A DNA stretch of 60,224 bases from Plebeiibacterium sediminum. Its GTDB lineage: Bacteria; Bacteroidota; Bacteroidia; Bacteroidales; Marinilabiliaceae. The position numbers and the translations under genes are program-made. Shown one piece after another: positions 25,941-34,397 of this stretch; position 1 is the first letter of the stretch, and each line of letters starts with the position of its first letter. Location: positions 1 to 60,224 of the forward strand of contig NZ_JAPDPJ010000039.1 of assembly GCF_026013605.1 (NCBI RefSeq), written 5' to 3'. The notes under the pieces were generated by a model. That model saw only the letters and a program-made list of their open reading frames with translations. It made no database searches and was not told the origin of the DNA.

Positions 25941-27374
25941 TTAACTCGATAAAATCGGATAAACTTCATCTAAAGAAGTAAGCCCTTCTTTTACTAAGAA
26001 AAATGCAATATCTGATAATTCCTGAATATTCTTTTCATTTAAATAATCCTTAACTTCAAATGATTCGTGACGTATATGCTCCTTTAAATTTCTATCAATA
26101 GGTATAATCTCATAAAGTGCTTGACGACCTTTATAACCGGTGTAAAAACACTGATCACAACCTACTGGAAGATAATGTGATTTTATGAACTCAGGAGCTG
26201 TGAAACTTTCTGGATATAAATCCGGATCTAAATCTACTTCCTTTTTACAGGAAGGACACAATTTACGAATCAATCGCTGTGCTACTGATAGATTTAATGT
26301 TGATGCTACAAGATATGAGGGAATTCCCATATCAACCAATCGAGTAACCGTACTCCATGCTGAGTTAGTGTGAATTGTACTTAACACCAAGTGGCCTGTT
26401 AATGCAGCCCTCACTGCCATACGAGCCGTTTCCGTATCTCTGATTTCTCCTAACATAATAATATCAGGATCCTGACGAAGAAATGTTCTCATAGCACTGG
26501 CAAAATCAAGCCCAATAGACTCTTTTAACTGAACCTGGTTAATTCCATCTAATGTATATTCAATAGGGTCTTCTATGGTTAAAATATTGGTTTCTTCTTT
26601 ATTTAATTGCTTTAACGTAGCATATAACGTTGTAGTTTTACCCGATCCTGTAGGTCCACTTATTAAAACTATACCATTTGGCTTAAGCACGCCTTCTGAA
26701 TAGTTTTTTAATTGCCTTTTATTAAAACCTAATAAGTTTAAATCAATTTGGGTGGCATCGCGGTTTAATAATCTCATAACGGTTTTTTCGCCATACAAAG
26801 TTGGTAAAACAGATACCCTGATATCAAATTTATGATCTCCTTCTGAAAATATTATTCTACCATCTTGAGGTAATCGTTTCTCCGAAATATCCAGATTAGC
26901 TTTTATTTTAATTTTATTTATTAAAGCAGGATAATCATGTTTAGTAACAATATATCTTTCAACCAGCTTTCCATCTATGCGAAACCTGATACGACATCGT
27001 TCTTCAAAAGCTTCAAGGTGAATATCACTACTCTTAATTCGTGCTGCCTCTTCTATTATCTGACTTAAAAAATCACTGTTGCTTTTTAAATTTAATTCCT
27101 GAGCATTATTTTCCTCCGTAGATTGTTCTATACGTGGATAAAACCTGTTTAACTGAGTAACTACCCATCCCTCTGTTTCTGCATATAATTCAACTTCAAT
27201 ACCTAATAAAACAAGTAACTCATTCTCTAACTCATATTTATCACTTATACCCTCACAGTAATAAAATGCGGTTATGCCATTTCTTTCTGATTTTGGAACT
27301 ATTTTATAGTGCCAAGCCTGATTTGTGGTTAACTTTTGCTTTAATTCTGTAGTTAAGTCTATATTAGATGCCAT
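25941..27374 (-). CDS. gspE: assembly/secretion ATPase (GspE/PilB family)
   Basis: 477 residues. A short N-terminal domain (about 1-95) is followed by the secretion ATPase core. Walker A is GPTGSGKT at 240-247, the Asp box TIEDPIEY at 266-273, and Walker B IIMLGEIRD at 305-313. The His box HLVLSTIHT is also present, as is the tetracysteine zinc site of GspE/PilB-type ATPases (C373, C376, C406, C409). The family powers pseudopilus or pilus extension. No PilT-like second ATPase is found in the window, in line with a secretion system or a non-retracting pilus. The start overlaps the end of the prepilin peptidase gene by 11 bp. The N-terminal domain is shorter than in typical PilB. Confidence 0.95.
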   Translation of the reverse strand: MASNIDLTTELKQKLTTNQAWHYKIVPKSERNGITAFYYCEGISDKYELENELLVLLGIEVELYAETEGWVVTQLNRFYPRIEQSTEENNAQELNLKSNSDFLSQIIEEAARIKSSDIHLEAFEERCRIRFRIDGKLVERYIVTKHDYPALINKIKIKANLDISEKRLPQDGRIIFSEGDHKFDIRVSVLPTLYGEKTVMRLLNRDATQIDLNLLGFNKRQLKNYSEGVLKPNGIVLISGPTGSGKTTTLYATLKQLNKEETNILTIEDPIEYTLDGINQVQLKESIGLDFASAMRTFLRQDPDIIMLGEIRDTETARMAVRAALTGHLVLSTIHTNSAWSTVTRLVDMGIPSYLVASTLNLSVAQRLIRKLCPSCKKEVDLDPDLYPESFTAPEFIKSHYLPVGCDQCFYTGYKGRQALYEIIPIDRNLKEHIRHESFEVKDYLNEKNIQELSDIAFFLVKEGLTSLDEVYPILSS

Positions 27375-27843
27375 ATAAGTTAATTTTTAAAGCAACCTGA
27401 TAAATCATGATTAATATTGAAGCTATTCCAGCAAAAGGAATTAAAGTATATTTATTTAATTTAAAATATTGACAAACTAATGTATATATAATTGAACTTA
27501 TACCAGCAGCTATAATAAACCAAATAAATCTGATTGGTTCAAAATATAACGTTGCTATCATTAAAATCCATACATCCCCCCATCCAAAGGCTTTATTAAA
27601 AAAACGAGAAAACTTTTTTTTATACTTGAACCACAAATAAACTACCGTTAGTTGAATTATAAACAATGCCAAATTTATACCTGTGTTCAAAATGAACAAT
27701 TGCCAATATGTAGTTGAATATAATTGCTGCGCAACTGAAAATAGCGTTAATAAAACAAATATAATTAAAGGAATAGAGCGGTCTTTAAAATCAAAAAAAC
27801 TAACGCTTAACAATAAGATCCAACATAAAAATTCGAGCCACAT
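27364..27843 (-). CDS. short prepilin peptidase (A24 family)
   Basis: 159 residues, about five or six hydrophobic segments. Both catalytic aspartates of the type IV prepilin peptidase family can be placed: D18 in FFDFKDRSIPLI (DxxxxxxP pattern) and D90 in AFGWGDVW (GxGD pattern). The N-terminal zinc/methyltransferase domain of PilD/GspO is absent, so it is a short enzyme of the peptidase-only type and may not methylate the mature pilins. It lies between the major pseudopilin gene (2 bp) and gspE (11-bp overlap), which makes it the dedicated peptidase of this operon. Confidence 0.85.
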   Translation of the reverse strand: MWLEFLCWILLLSVSFFDFKDRSIPLIIFVLLTLFSVAQQLYSTTYWQLFILNTGINLALFIIQLTVVYLWFKYKKKFSRFFNKAFGWGDVWILMIATLYFEPIRFIWFIIAAGISSIIYTLVCQYFKLNKYTLIPFAGIASILIMIYQVALKINLYGI

Positions 27844-27845
27844 TA

Positions 27846-28265
27846 TTAATCTTTTGTAACTTCTACCATATTTTTATCCTGATCTATTTCCCAAACATTG
27901 TATATCCCATCACCATCAAAATCAGCAACTGCTGTAGCTCTTGCTTTAAATGTATTGGTACTTACTTCAACCATATCAATTCTATAATTTGCAGTACCGC
28001 CTTCACTTGCTAATCGTTCTTGAACAAAATCCACAGCAGATAAATCATCGGTATATGAAGAGTGCATATAAAAATAATTTTTTTGGAGTGTATGCAAATG
28101 ACTTAGTTGCATTTGGGCTTCAGAACTTTTAGCCTTTGATATTAAAGGCATTAAGTTTGGTAAAGCTATTAATAATAAAATACCTATAATAACCAATACA
28201 ATTAACATTTCTTGCAAGGTAAAACCTGTTACTCTGTTATTGAACAACTTTTTAATATTACTCAT
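27846..28265 (-). CDS. major pseudopilin (GspG/PilE-like) with EF-hand-type loop
   Basis: 139 residues. The leader ends at G14, with mature F15 and Glu at +5 (TGFTLQEMLIVLVIIGILLL), and one N-terminal helix continues into a short globular domain. Near the C-terminus, residues 115-126 read DFDGDGIYNVWE, a canonical 12-residue calcium loop (D1, D3, D5, G6, E12). GspG pseudopilins are known to bind Ca2+ in their C-terminal loop, so calcium-dependent folding is likely here. It is the first gene of the 13-gene operon. A TAnnTTTG-type -7 box on this strand (reverse of 28286-28293) lies about 20 bp upstream, but a -33 box is not clear. Confidence 0.88.
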   Translation of the reverse strand: MSNIKKLFNNRVTGFTLQEMLIVLVIIGILLLIALPNLMPLISKAKSSEAQMQLSHLHTLQKNYFYMHSSYTDDLSAVDFVQERLASEGGTANYRIDMVEVSTNTFKARATAVADFDGDGIYNVWEIDQDKNMVEVTKD

Positions 28266-28620
28266 AGATTTAATATTTTAGATTGCAAAACTAATCATTT
28301 TGTAATGAACATTTGAAGATATTCGTCAAATAAATCTGTTATTAAACCAAATAGTAAAATAAAAATCATCATCCTCAATAATCCTTAACCTATATAGTGT
28401 AGACAAATAATAGTATGCTAACGCACTATTTCATCGTGTAGCTTATTTTTATTTATCTCCACATTCAAATGCTATAATTAGGCTACTTATATTAACTCTT
28501 AATAACTTAAAACGGCCACCATAGCATGCTTCTTAAGTAAAAAGACAGATATCTCTGTCTGGCTTTTTTAATTTCGCAATTTAATGTGTATGCTTTACTT
28601 ATTTACAGCCTGAGAACACG
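28266..28620. other. spacer upstream of the secretion operon
   Basis: No gene is seen. The left part should hold the promoter of the secretion operon (candidate -7 box at 28286-28293, minus strand). A strong hairpin with T-run lies at 28538-28568. The last 60 bp are less AT-rich and lead abruptly into the truncated XRE frame. Confidence 0.4.
28538..28568 (+). terminator. rho-independent terminator-like hairpin
   Basis: AGACAGA (28543-28549) pairs perfectly with TCTGTCT (28554-28560) around TATC and is followed by GGCTTTTTT. No plus-strand gene ends here, so it is probably left from a lost gene. Confidence 0.5.
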
Positions 28621-28860
28621 ATGCAATCGCAAACGAGCGGCTGTGACCAGATGAAGCCATCAATTGAAGTAGCTTCTAAAATATCTGATTTACTAGAAGT
28701 ATCATTAGATGATCTGGTCGTTATAACAGATGTAGAGATTAATAAAAATATTCTTAAATGCATCTTGAAACTAAGCAAATTCTCTGATGAAGACAAAAGC
28801 CACATCTTTGCTGTATTGGATGCGTTTGTTGCCAAAAGAAAAATTCAAAGTATTTTATAA
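28621..28860 (+). pseudogene. XRE-family regulator lacking its helix-turn-helix start
   Basis: 79 codons. From residue 11 on (MKPSIEVASKISDLLEVSLD) it follows the second half of an XRE regulator: the last HTH helices and the C-terminal helical part (FSDEDKSHIFAVLDAFVAKR). The intact paralogue at 29580-29924 has the equivalent KPSIDVVKKIANFLDTTVG and FNDYDKEHILYAIDGLIK. The recognition-helix part is missing, and the ten residues before the match are unrelated. It is convergent with the truncated primase gene, with a shared terminator between them. Confidence 0.65.
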
Positions 28861-28891
28861 TAACCCGGGTTACAAACCCTAACATTACACA

Positions 28892-28927
28892 AAAAGAGCC
28901 ACAACTTTTTAAATTATGACTCTTTTA
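28892..28927. terminator. bidirectional terminator between XRE remnant and primase
   Basis: AAAAGAGCCACAA and TTATGACTCTTTT pair with two mismatches. It serves both the plus-strand XRE frame (stop 28860) and the minus-strand primase frame (stop 28934). The preceding linker and this hairpin are the same as in the decayed copies at 0.3-1.2 kb. Confidence 0.55.
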
Positions 28928-28933
28928 TAATAT

Positions 28934-29416
28934 TTACAGTTCGCTTATTGCACGGAAAACATTTCCGCGCCAGCTGGGGTTATAGCCGATTTCCAAAAAC
29001 AATTCTAAACGCCTGGTTTGTGTAATGTAATTTCTCGATGGTTTGCTGTTGTTGATTGCTCCACGGAAGTAACCAAAGAGTTTTGTAAGCAATTCTATCT
29101 TTCCGTTTCTGCTTATTGGTTCTGGTGGTGCTTGGTCTTGGTGTGCTGTTGCTTCAATTGTGTTTATGAGTTCTGTTGCCTTTTTCAAAGCCTCGTGTTT
29201 ATTGCATTTCTCTTTTAATTGAATAAATTCTATTGTATCGCCATTGGCTTTGCAGCCAAAACAATTAAATGTATTTGTATTTGGGTATACTTTTAGGCTT
29301 GGTTCTTTTTCTTCATGGAAGGGGCATTTAAGCATGTGGTTTCGGTTGGCTTGTAAACCGTAGTGTTTTAGAACTGTTTCGATGCTTAAACGCTGTTTTA
29401 TTTCTTGGATTTCCAT
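28934..29416 (-). CDS. CHC2 zinc-finger primase-like protein, truncated
   Basis: 160 residues. The N-terminal CHC2 zinc finger is complete (C31, H34, C52, C55 in CPFHEEKEPSLKVY and NCFGCKANGD), followed by a helical segment and a region with KPSRNYITQTRRL and EIGYN. Related Bacteroidota mobile-element proteins, as recalled, go on well past EIGYN; here the frame ends after 14 more residues (PSWRGNVFRAISEL). The DNA for that tail is the same 28-base hairpin motif found free at 0.64, 0.87, 1.15 and 50.42 kb, so the gene was either cut by that element or is the source of it. Polymerase activity is not expected. The start is divergent from the intact XRE gene. Confidence 0.7.
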   Translation of the reverse strand: MEIQEIKQRLSIETVLKHYGLQANRNHMLKCPFHEEKEPSLKVYPNTNTFNCFGCKANGDTIEFIQLKEKCNKHEALKKATELINTIEATAHQDQAPPEPISRNGKIELLTKLFGYFRGAINNSKPSRNYITQTRRLELFLEIGYNPSWRGNVFRAISEL

Positions 29417-29422
29417 GCTGTG

Positions 29423-29524
29423 AAATATTAGTAATTTTTCTTAATTGCTAATATTTGGTACAAATCTATAAAATTTTATTACTCAATCGAAGAATATCTA
29501 ATTTTAATCCGTAAAATATTAGCA
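29423..29524. promoter_or_regulatory. three operator-like sites in the primase/XRE divergent region
   Basis: AAATATTAGTA at 29423-29433, TGCTAATATTT at 29446-29456 (inverted) and AAATATTAGCA at 29514-29524 share the core AAATATTAGYA. The first two form a 9-bp inverted repeat beside the primase -7 box; the third abuts the -7 box of the XRE gene. This arrangement is typical of autoregulation by a small XRE repressor. Confidence 0.5.
29461..29468 (-). promoter_or_regulatory. -7 box candidate for the primase gene
   Basis: The reverse of these bases is TAGATTTG, matching the Bacteroidota TAnnTTTG -7 consensus. It lies about 45 bp before the start codon at 29416 and next to an operator-like site. 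No clear -33 box was found. Confidence 0.35.
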
Positions 29525-29525
29525 G

Positions 29526-29533
29526 TATATTTG
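29526..29533 (+). promoter_or_regulatory. -7 box candidate for the XRE gene
   Basis: TATATTTG matches TAnnTTTG and lies 46 bp before the ATG at 29580. The operator-like site at 29514-29524 ends 1 bp before it, so a bound repressor would block this promoter. Confidence 0.4.
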
Positions 29534-29579
29534 CCTATGCTGCTAAAAAGAACAGTTTTAATACCAAATATTATTTAAC

Positions 29580-29924
29580 ATGGAGACTCTTGGTAAGAAA
29601 TTAAGAGAATGCAGGGAAGCAAAAAAGCTTTCTCAAAACGAACTGGTTAAATTAATTGAAGCCCATCACTCCATTATTGGCAAGTATGAGCGTGACGAAG
29701 TAAAACCATCTATTGATGTGGTTAAAAAAATTGCCAACTTTCTTGATACTACAGTTGGATACCTTTTAGGGGAGACACAAGACAAGAACCTATTAAAAGA
29801 CCCTGCAATACTTAAACGATTGAACGAAATTTCCTCATTTAATGATTACGACAAGGAACATATTCTTTATGCCATTGACGGACTGATTAAGTCAGTTAAA
29901 ATCAAAAATATTGCAGCTTTATAA
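29580..29924 (+). CDS. XRE-family transcriptional regulator, intact
   Basis: 114 residues. A helix-turn-helix of the XRE/Cro type is at about 7-61 (LRECREAKKLSQNELVKL, then HHSIIGKYERDEVKPSIDVV). The short C-terminal helical part (FNDYDKEHILYAIDGLIK) is typical of small Bacteroidota mobile-element regulators. It is probably an autorepressor acting on the three AAATATTAGYA sites in front of it and on the divergent primase gene; this is inference from their placement. It lies 25 bp before a membrane-protein gene that may share its transcript. Its last codons (KIKNIAAL) match those of the decayed copies at 0.5-0.8 kb. Confidence 0.85.
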   Translation: METLGKKLRECREAKKLSQNELVKLIEAHHSIIGKYERDEVKPSIDVVKKIANFLDTTVGYLLGETQDKNLLKDPAILKRLNEISSFNDYDKEHILYAIDGLIKSVKIKNIAAL

Positions 29925-29949
29925 ATAAAGTTTTTTATCCTGCGAAATC

Positions 29950-30492
29950 ATGCTGGAACCAACAAAGATTAGCTTAACAGACTGTACCTTACAAAGAAAA
30001 TTTAAGCCCTTTCAAAACTTAGCACTTATAATACTAGGGGGACTTTGGTTAATCATCATTCTATTATTGCTAATTGACAATTACACTATACGTACTATTG
30101 CTAGTTACTTAATATTAATCAGCACAATACCCTTTTTAAGCTTTGTTTTACTTTCAGTGCCTTTTCTCTTTATCAAAGAAAAAGGCATAGCAGCCATAAC
30201 AAAAGACTATTTAATAATTAATGGTCAATCTTATAATATTAATGAAGTTAAAATATTTATTAATATTGAAAATAATAAGCTTTGCAAGCTACCTATACAA
30301 GACTTAGTTAAAAAAACTCCTAAATGGGGTAACTTTTTAATCCTAAATGATAATTCCCAAGTTGAATTTATTCCTTCCCTTAATCTGAAGCTATTTGAAA
30401 ATATTATTGGTTACGAAAAAAGGCCAGCTCTTTATGTTAAAACAGCTGACCTTTTTGACGATATCATGTCTATACTTTGGGGAGCATCTTAA
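29950..30492 (+). CDS. membrane protein of unknown function downstream of XRE regulator
   Basis: 180 residues. Two hydrophobic helices (about 24-43 and 49-75) are followed by a soluble C-terminal part with beta-rich spacing (ITKDYLIINGQSYNINEVKI, NFLILNDNSQVEFIPS), which resembles small PH-like domains of bacterial membrane proteins. The family is not recognised. It begins 25 bp after the XRE gene on the same strand and ends exactly where the convergent small membrane-protein gene ends (stop codons at 30490-30492 and 30493-30495 abut), with no room for a terminator. The GC content does not differ noticeably from its surroundings. Confidence 0.65.
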   Translation: MLEPTKISLTDCTLQRKFKPFQNLALIILGGLWLIIILLLLIDNYTIRTIASYLILISTIPFLSFVLLSVPFLFIKEKGIAAITKDYLIINGQSYNINEVKIFINIENNKLCKLPIQDLVKKTPKWGNFLILNDNSQVEFIPSLNLKLFENIIGYEKRPALYVKTADLFDDIMSILWGAS

Positions 30493-30720
30493 TTATAAAA
30501 GATACTCTACTAAGATTCCAATAGTGAAAAGTAATACTAACACCCTAATTGATTTTCTTGTTTTAACCCCATGTTGTTTCACCCAGGATTCATATTTATT
30601 TTGTCTATCTCCTCCAAAATTAACTTTCCCAACACTATAGTAATATGCCAAGCTCATAACACAATAAAAGACTATCACTAGGATTATTTTTACCCATATT
30701 TCCATGCTAATTCCCTCCAT
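30493..30720 (-). CDS. small two-helix membrane protein, candidate immunity protein of RHS 2
   Basis: 75 residues. A hydrophobic helix near the N-terminus (about 7-28) and another at the C-terminus (about 57-75) flank a charged loop ([20 protein letters not shown]). The family is not recognised. The start codon lies inside the 3' end of the RHS gene (14-bp overlap), so it is translationally coupled to it, as expected for an immunity gene. A start at the internal Met6 (30705) would remove most of the overlap. The equivalent gene after RHS 1 is also a two-helix membrane protein but carries a zinc ribbon. Membrane-located immunity would suit a toxin tip that acts on or crosses the membrane; the glycine-rich hydrophobic tip of RHS 2 agrees with that. 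Confidence 0.55.
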   Translation of the reverse strand: MEGISMEIWVKIILVIVFYCVMSLAYYYSVGKVNFGGDRQNKYESWVKQHGVKTRKSIRVLVLLFTIGILVEYLL

Positions 30721-33700
30721 ATCTTTTTAAAGGTTCAATGTATGGTTTAACTATCTGCCAACCCGCATTACCAATACTTCCAACCCGTCGTAACATATTT
30801 GGATTAGTAAAACCAAGCTCTGCGGCTTGAATTAACCTCCTTCTAGACAAGCCAAAATCACCTGAAAGTTCCATAAAAAACTGAACATCCCCTCCAGTTG
30901 TCCACTGACCAGCAACTCCACTATCAATTATAAACCCTACTGTCCCTAATATATTACCAGGTGCATTTTCAAGTGTTGTATTTCCAGTCCATGCACCATA
31001 AATCTGAATAGGAGCACTTATATTCCTTGCTGCTCCATCTGCTATAGAATAGGCTCCAGCAACTTGTGTTACTCCAGTCGGAGCTAACATCATGCCTATT
31101 CCTGCTTTTATTTCCTGAAAACCAGCATAAGCATTAAAACCTGCTCCAACAGTAACCCCAATCTCATGACCATGGTCGGCAACCCAACCTATAGATTTAT
31201 CAATCCAAGTACCCCCTTGCGATGTGGCAACATTACCAACCGCATCTATAGTTTCCGATCTATTACCAATTTTATTTCCTGTATTTTCAAGTTTACTACC
31301 TTCCGCAGCATCACTAAGTGATTGTTGTAAGTCTGCATAAGTATTCCCTCCATTTCCTACCAAAGACAAATTGTTCCAATAAGTAATAATATCTTCATCA
31401 GTTACTACATAGCTTGAATCTGTTTCTGTTACAGCCATACCAGTCGGATCAATAAAATTAATAGGGCTATTTAAACAGTAACTATAATTTGATGAAGCAG
31501 AATACAAATCAGCTAATGGGTCAATACAATGCCACCTAGCGATGGCTGGATCGTACATCCTTGCCCCATAATCATACCAATCCAAAACACTACCTCCTAT
31601 AGCATCCTCTTGAAGCTCTTTACCGTTATAAAGGTATTTATTTTTAGCACCAGAGTTAAATTGCTCTGCGGCCATACCAAATGGATAATAAAAGCTAACC
31701 TGATTGGATACATTGTTTTCGTCAACAACCACACGGGTATTGCCTAAGTGATCTTTTAAATGATACTGGTATATGGCACTGCTTCCATTCATGGTTATTG
31801 TTCCTTCGCTGTGTAATACTTGTTTTAAGGTGCTTTCTTCGTAAATAGCCGATCCTGCATAATAAGTAGTTTTGCCGCCTGCAGTTTTGGCTACTTTTTG
31901 TCCATCAGCGGTGTAAATATAACGAATTGTTTTATTATCGTCACCTGTTAATAATTCAGGTAGGTTTAAAAAGTTATATTGTACATTAGCAAGACCTTTG
32001 TTTTTGTCTGCAGTCATATTACCATTAAGATCGTAATTATACTCTGAACCACTACTACTCTTTTCTTTAAATCCAACATTATCATTAGCTGCATCGTTAA
32101 CACTCAATAACTGATTACCACTATAACTATAGCTTAAGTTATCAATAATAGTTCCTGCCTTTGTGCGGGTTAAGCTACCTATGTTACCATTTAAACTGTA
32201 ATTACCAATAGTTACATCATACATACCTTTATTCATATAGGGTTCCTCCCCTAGTCCGTAATTGGCTTTTGTAAGTCGATTTATACCATCATATTCAAAA
32301 GCATAGGCACACATTTCGTTTGTTATATCCCCTTTAGATTCCGTTCGCCAAATCATTGATGAAATGTTACCATTATATTGCTTATGTTCTACATCTATCA
32401 AACCAGTTACCAGGTTATCATAATCGAGCCTCATAGCAAATTTTTTATTGCCTGTGGCTGCAACTGTAGGGTCATTTATCTGGGTTAACCAACCACGTAT
32501 GTTATATTGATAATCCATTTGCTGAACATTATCTTCTCCAACTTTCTTAGTAATTAATTTTCCCAATTCATCATATGTATTATCAACAAGTAATACCTCA
32601 CCTTTATCATTAATTTTATGGTAATGTTTTAATAATCTTCCGGCATGATCATAGTCAAAGCGCTCATCAATAATCTTTGTGGTTCCCTGAAATACATTTA
32701 CTGTTTTACTATCTTTAACCTTACCTACAAAATCATATTTATTACTTACCAATGTAAAGTTAGCTCCATTATTAGACGGATATAATTCTGATAAACTCTG
32801 AATACCCCTATACTTTTTATCATAATAGTGTGTAGATACAATCCATTGTGGTGTAGCACTAAACTCATTTCCATCTAAAACTTTTGTTCTTGAACCTGTT
32901 ACTAGTCCTTTTACCTTTGCATTATTTGTAGTTTCATCACTTATATTATAATACAAGCCTGCTTTAAAGTCTTTTTTTCCTTCAAAGTCATAATCGTCGT
33001 AATAAGTTACGGTTAAGTAGGATTTATTATCAATCCCTGAAGGAAAACTCTGATTGGTATAATTGAAATTACTACCTATTGATGTTTTACTTTCCCACAG
33101 TTTACTTGGATAACTAGCATAATATGAATCAATTGAAGCTTGTAAATCAGCACGACTTTGTGCACTATTGTATATACCTGTAATAACAGGTCTGTTAAAA
33201 ACATCGTACTTTGTAAATAACCACTGGTTTTTTTTACGGAATTCCCCATCTTGAGTGGCTACCAAACGGTCTCTGTTGTCATAAACCATATAAACAGATG
33301 CTGCTCCCGGAATCTTTTTCTCAATCATTCGCTTTTCCCGATCATATTTATAGGAATAAATTAACTCAGCTTCTCCATTACAAGCCGAAATGCTCAAACT
33401 ATTGCCATGTGCTGGACTAAAGCTAAAGTTTTTTAAAGTTACACAAGCTCCTTTATATACAAGATATGTATTTGCTTCAGGCAAGTTTGAAAGAGTTCGA
33501 TCTTTTTCTACAAACTCTACAGGGTGATTTATATCATAATATGTATAAATATCTCTTACTGCTTGAGGTGGTATAACATATCTTAATAATCCAAAATCAT
33601 CATAAACATAATATGTATCAACAGATACCACATGGCCATCATTCTCAACATAATTACGTTTTAACACAATCTCTCCTTTTGGATTTTTAAATTCCTCTGT

Positions 33701-34390
33701 AGTATGTAATTTACCCGATTCTGATGTCCAGTTTTCATCTTTTACTATGGTTTTATATAGTACTTTCTCAACATAAAAACCTTTATATTTTAATTTATCA
33801 TCTTCAATATCAAACAATTTGACTTCATCAGTATGGTTCATACGGTATTCCATTTTAATGGTATGACCACTTTTATATGTACTTTCTTCTGATGAATTCG
33901 GTTGCCATGCTTCTCCTGGTGCTCCTTGCTCCACTATTCTGTTAAGCGGGGACCCATCAAACACCGACAATGAATAAGTAGCTTGTCCATTGTTACTTCC
34001 TTGTTTTGATAAATAGTAAGAATCACAATCCTCTCTTGCCGGCAATGTTATAAACTCCACATTACACTCTCCTGTAGATGTAGATGAAGGATATGGTAAA
34101 TGTACTTTTTCTTGAATATTAAGCCAATTTAAATCAATTGGCTGCCTGATGTCTTTACCCGAAGGTGAAGCTTGCCAATTTACCACCTCATAAGGCAAAC
34201 CTAAGCCATCGTAGTACTTTATTTGAACACTCTTACCCTGTTTGGTTAAACCTTGTAAATCATTTAATGTTTTTACACCATTATCAGTTATTGTTGTTTC
34301 AATAACATAGTTTAGATAATTTGGGGACTGAGCGTTTAAACAAAGTGATGGCAATAGCAAAATCCCTATAATATATATATAATATTTCAT
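30707..34390 (-). CDS. RHS-repeat protein 2 with glycine-rich hydrophobic C-terminal tip
   Basis: 1227 residues, homologous over most of its length to the protein at 1688-5449. It shares the signal peptide, the DUF6443-like opening ([15 protein letters not shown]) and YD repeats such as [16 protein letters not shown] and [17 protein letters not shown]. The RHS core lies at about 935-983, with [15 protein letters not shown] and [10 protein letters not shown]. After the core the two proteins lose all similarity. Here the tip (about 984-1227) contains glycine- and alanine-rich hydrophobic stretches ([38 protein letters not shown]) and ends with a more polar segment. No enzyme motif is seen; a pore-forming or translocation segment is possible. 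It starts 7 bp after the YD gene and overlaps the small membrane-protein gene. Confidence 0.85.
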   Translation of the reverse strand: MKYYIYIIGILLLPSLCLNAQSPNYLNYVIETTITDNGVKTLNDLQGLTKQGKSVQIKYYDGLGLPYEVVNWQASPSGKDIRQPIDLNWLNIQEKVHLPYPSSTSTGECNVEFITLPAREDCDSYYLSKQGSNNGQATYSLSVFDGSPLNRIVEQGAPGEAWQPNSSEESTYKSGHTIKMEYRMNHTDEVKLFDIEDDKLKYKGFYVEKVLYKTIVKDENWTSESGKLHTTEEFKNPKGEIVLKRNYVENDGHVVSVDTYYVYDDFGLLRYVIPPQAVRDIYTYYDINHPVEFVEKDRTLSNLPEANTYLVYKGACVTLKNFSFSPAHGNSLSISACNGEAELIYSYKYDREKRMIEKKIPGAASVYMVYDNRDRLVATQDGEFRKKNQWLFTKYDVFNRPVITGIYNSAQSRADLQASIDSYYASYPSKLWESKTSIGSNFNYTNQSFPSGIDNKSYLTVTYYDDYDFEGKKDFKAGLYYNISDETTNNAKVKGLVTGSRTKVLDGNEFSATPQWIVSTHYYDKKYRGIQSLSELYPSNNGANFTLVSNKYDFVGKVKDSKTVNVFQGTTKIIDERFDYDHAGRLLKHYHKINDKGEVLLVDNTYDELGKLITKKVGEDNVQQMDYQYNIRGWLTQINDPTVAATGNKKFAMRLDYDNLVTGLIDVEHKQYNGNISSMIWRTESKGDITNEMCAYAFEYDGINRLTKANYGLGEEPYMNKGMYDVTIGNYSLNGNIGSLTRTKAGTIIDNLSYSYSGNQLLSVNDAANDNVGFKEKSSSGSEYNYDLNGNMTADKNKGLANVQYNFLNLPELLTGDDNKTIRYIYTADGQKVAKTAGGKTTYYAGSAIYEESTLKQVLHSEGTITMNGSSAIYQYHLKDHLGNTRVVVDENNVSNQVSFYYPFGMAAEQFNSGAKNKYLYNGKELQEDAIGGSVLDWYDYGARMYDPAIARWHCIDPLADLYSASSNYSYCLNSPINFIDPTGMAVTETDSSYVVTDEDIITYWNNLSLVGNGGNTYADLQQSLSDAAEGSKLENTGNKIGNRSETIDAVGNVATSQGGTWIDKSIGWVADHGHEIGVTVGAGFNAYAGFQEIKAGIGMMLAPTGVTQVAGAYSIADGAARNISAPIQIYGAWTGNTTLENAPGNILGTVGFIIDSGVAGQWTTGGDVQFFMELSGDFGLSRRRLIQAAELGFTNPNMLRRVGSIGNAGWQIVKPYIEPLKRYGGN

Positions 34391-34397
34391 AACAAAA

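Noticed and set aside
28599-28835. 78-codon minus-strand ORF
   Set aside because: It is the antisense frame of the truncated XRE gene, whose plus-strand translation has clear homology to the intact paralogue.
30395-30640. 81-codon plus-strand ORF
   Set aside because: It overlaps the membrane-protein gene in another frame and the opposite-strand small gene; it has no independent support.
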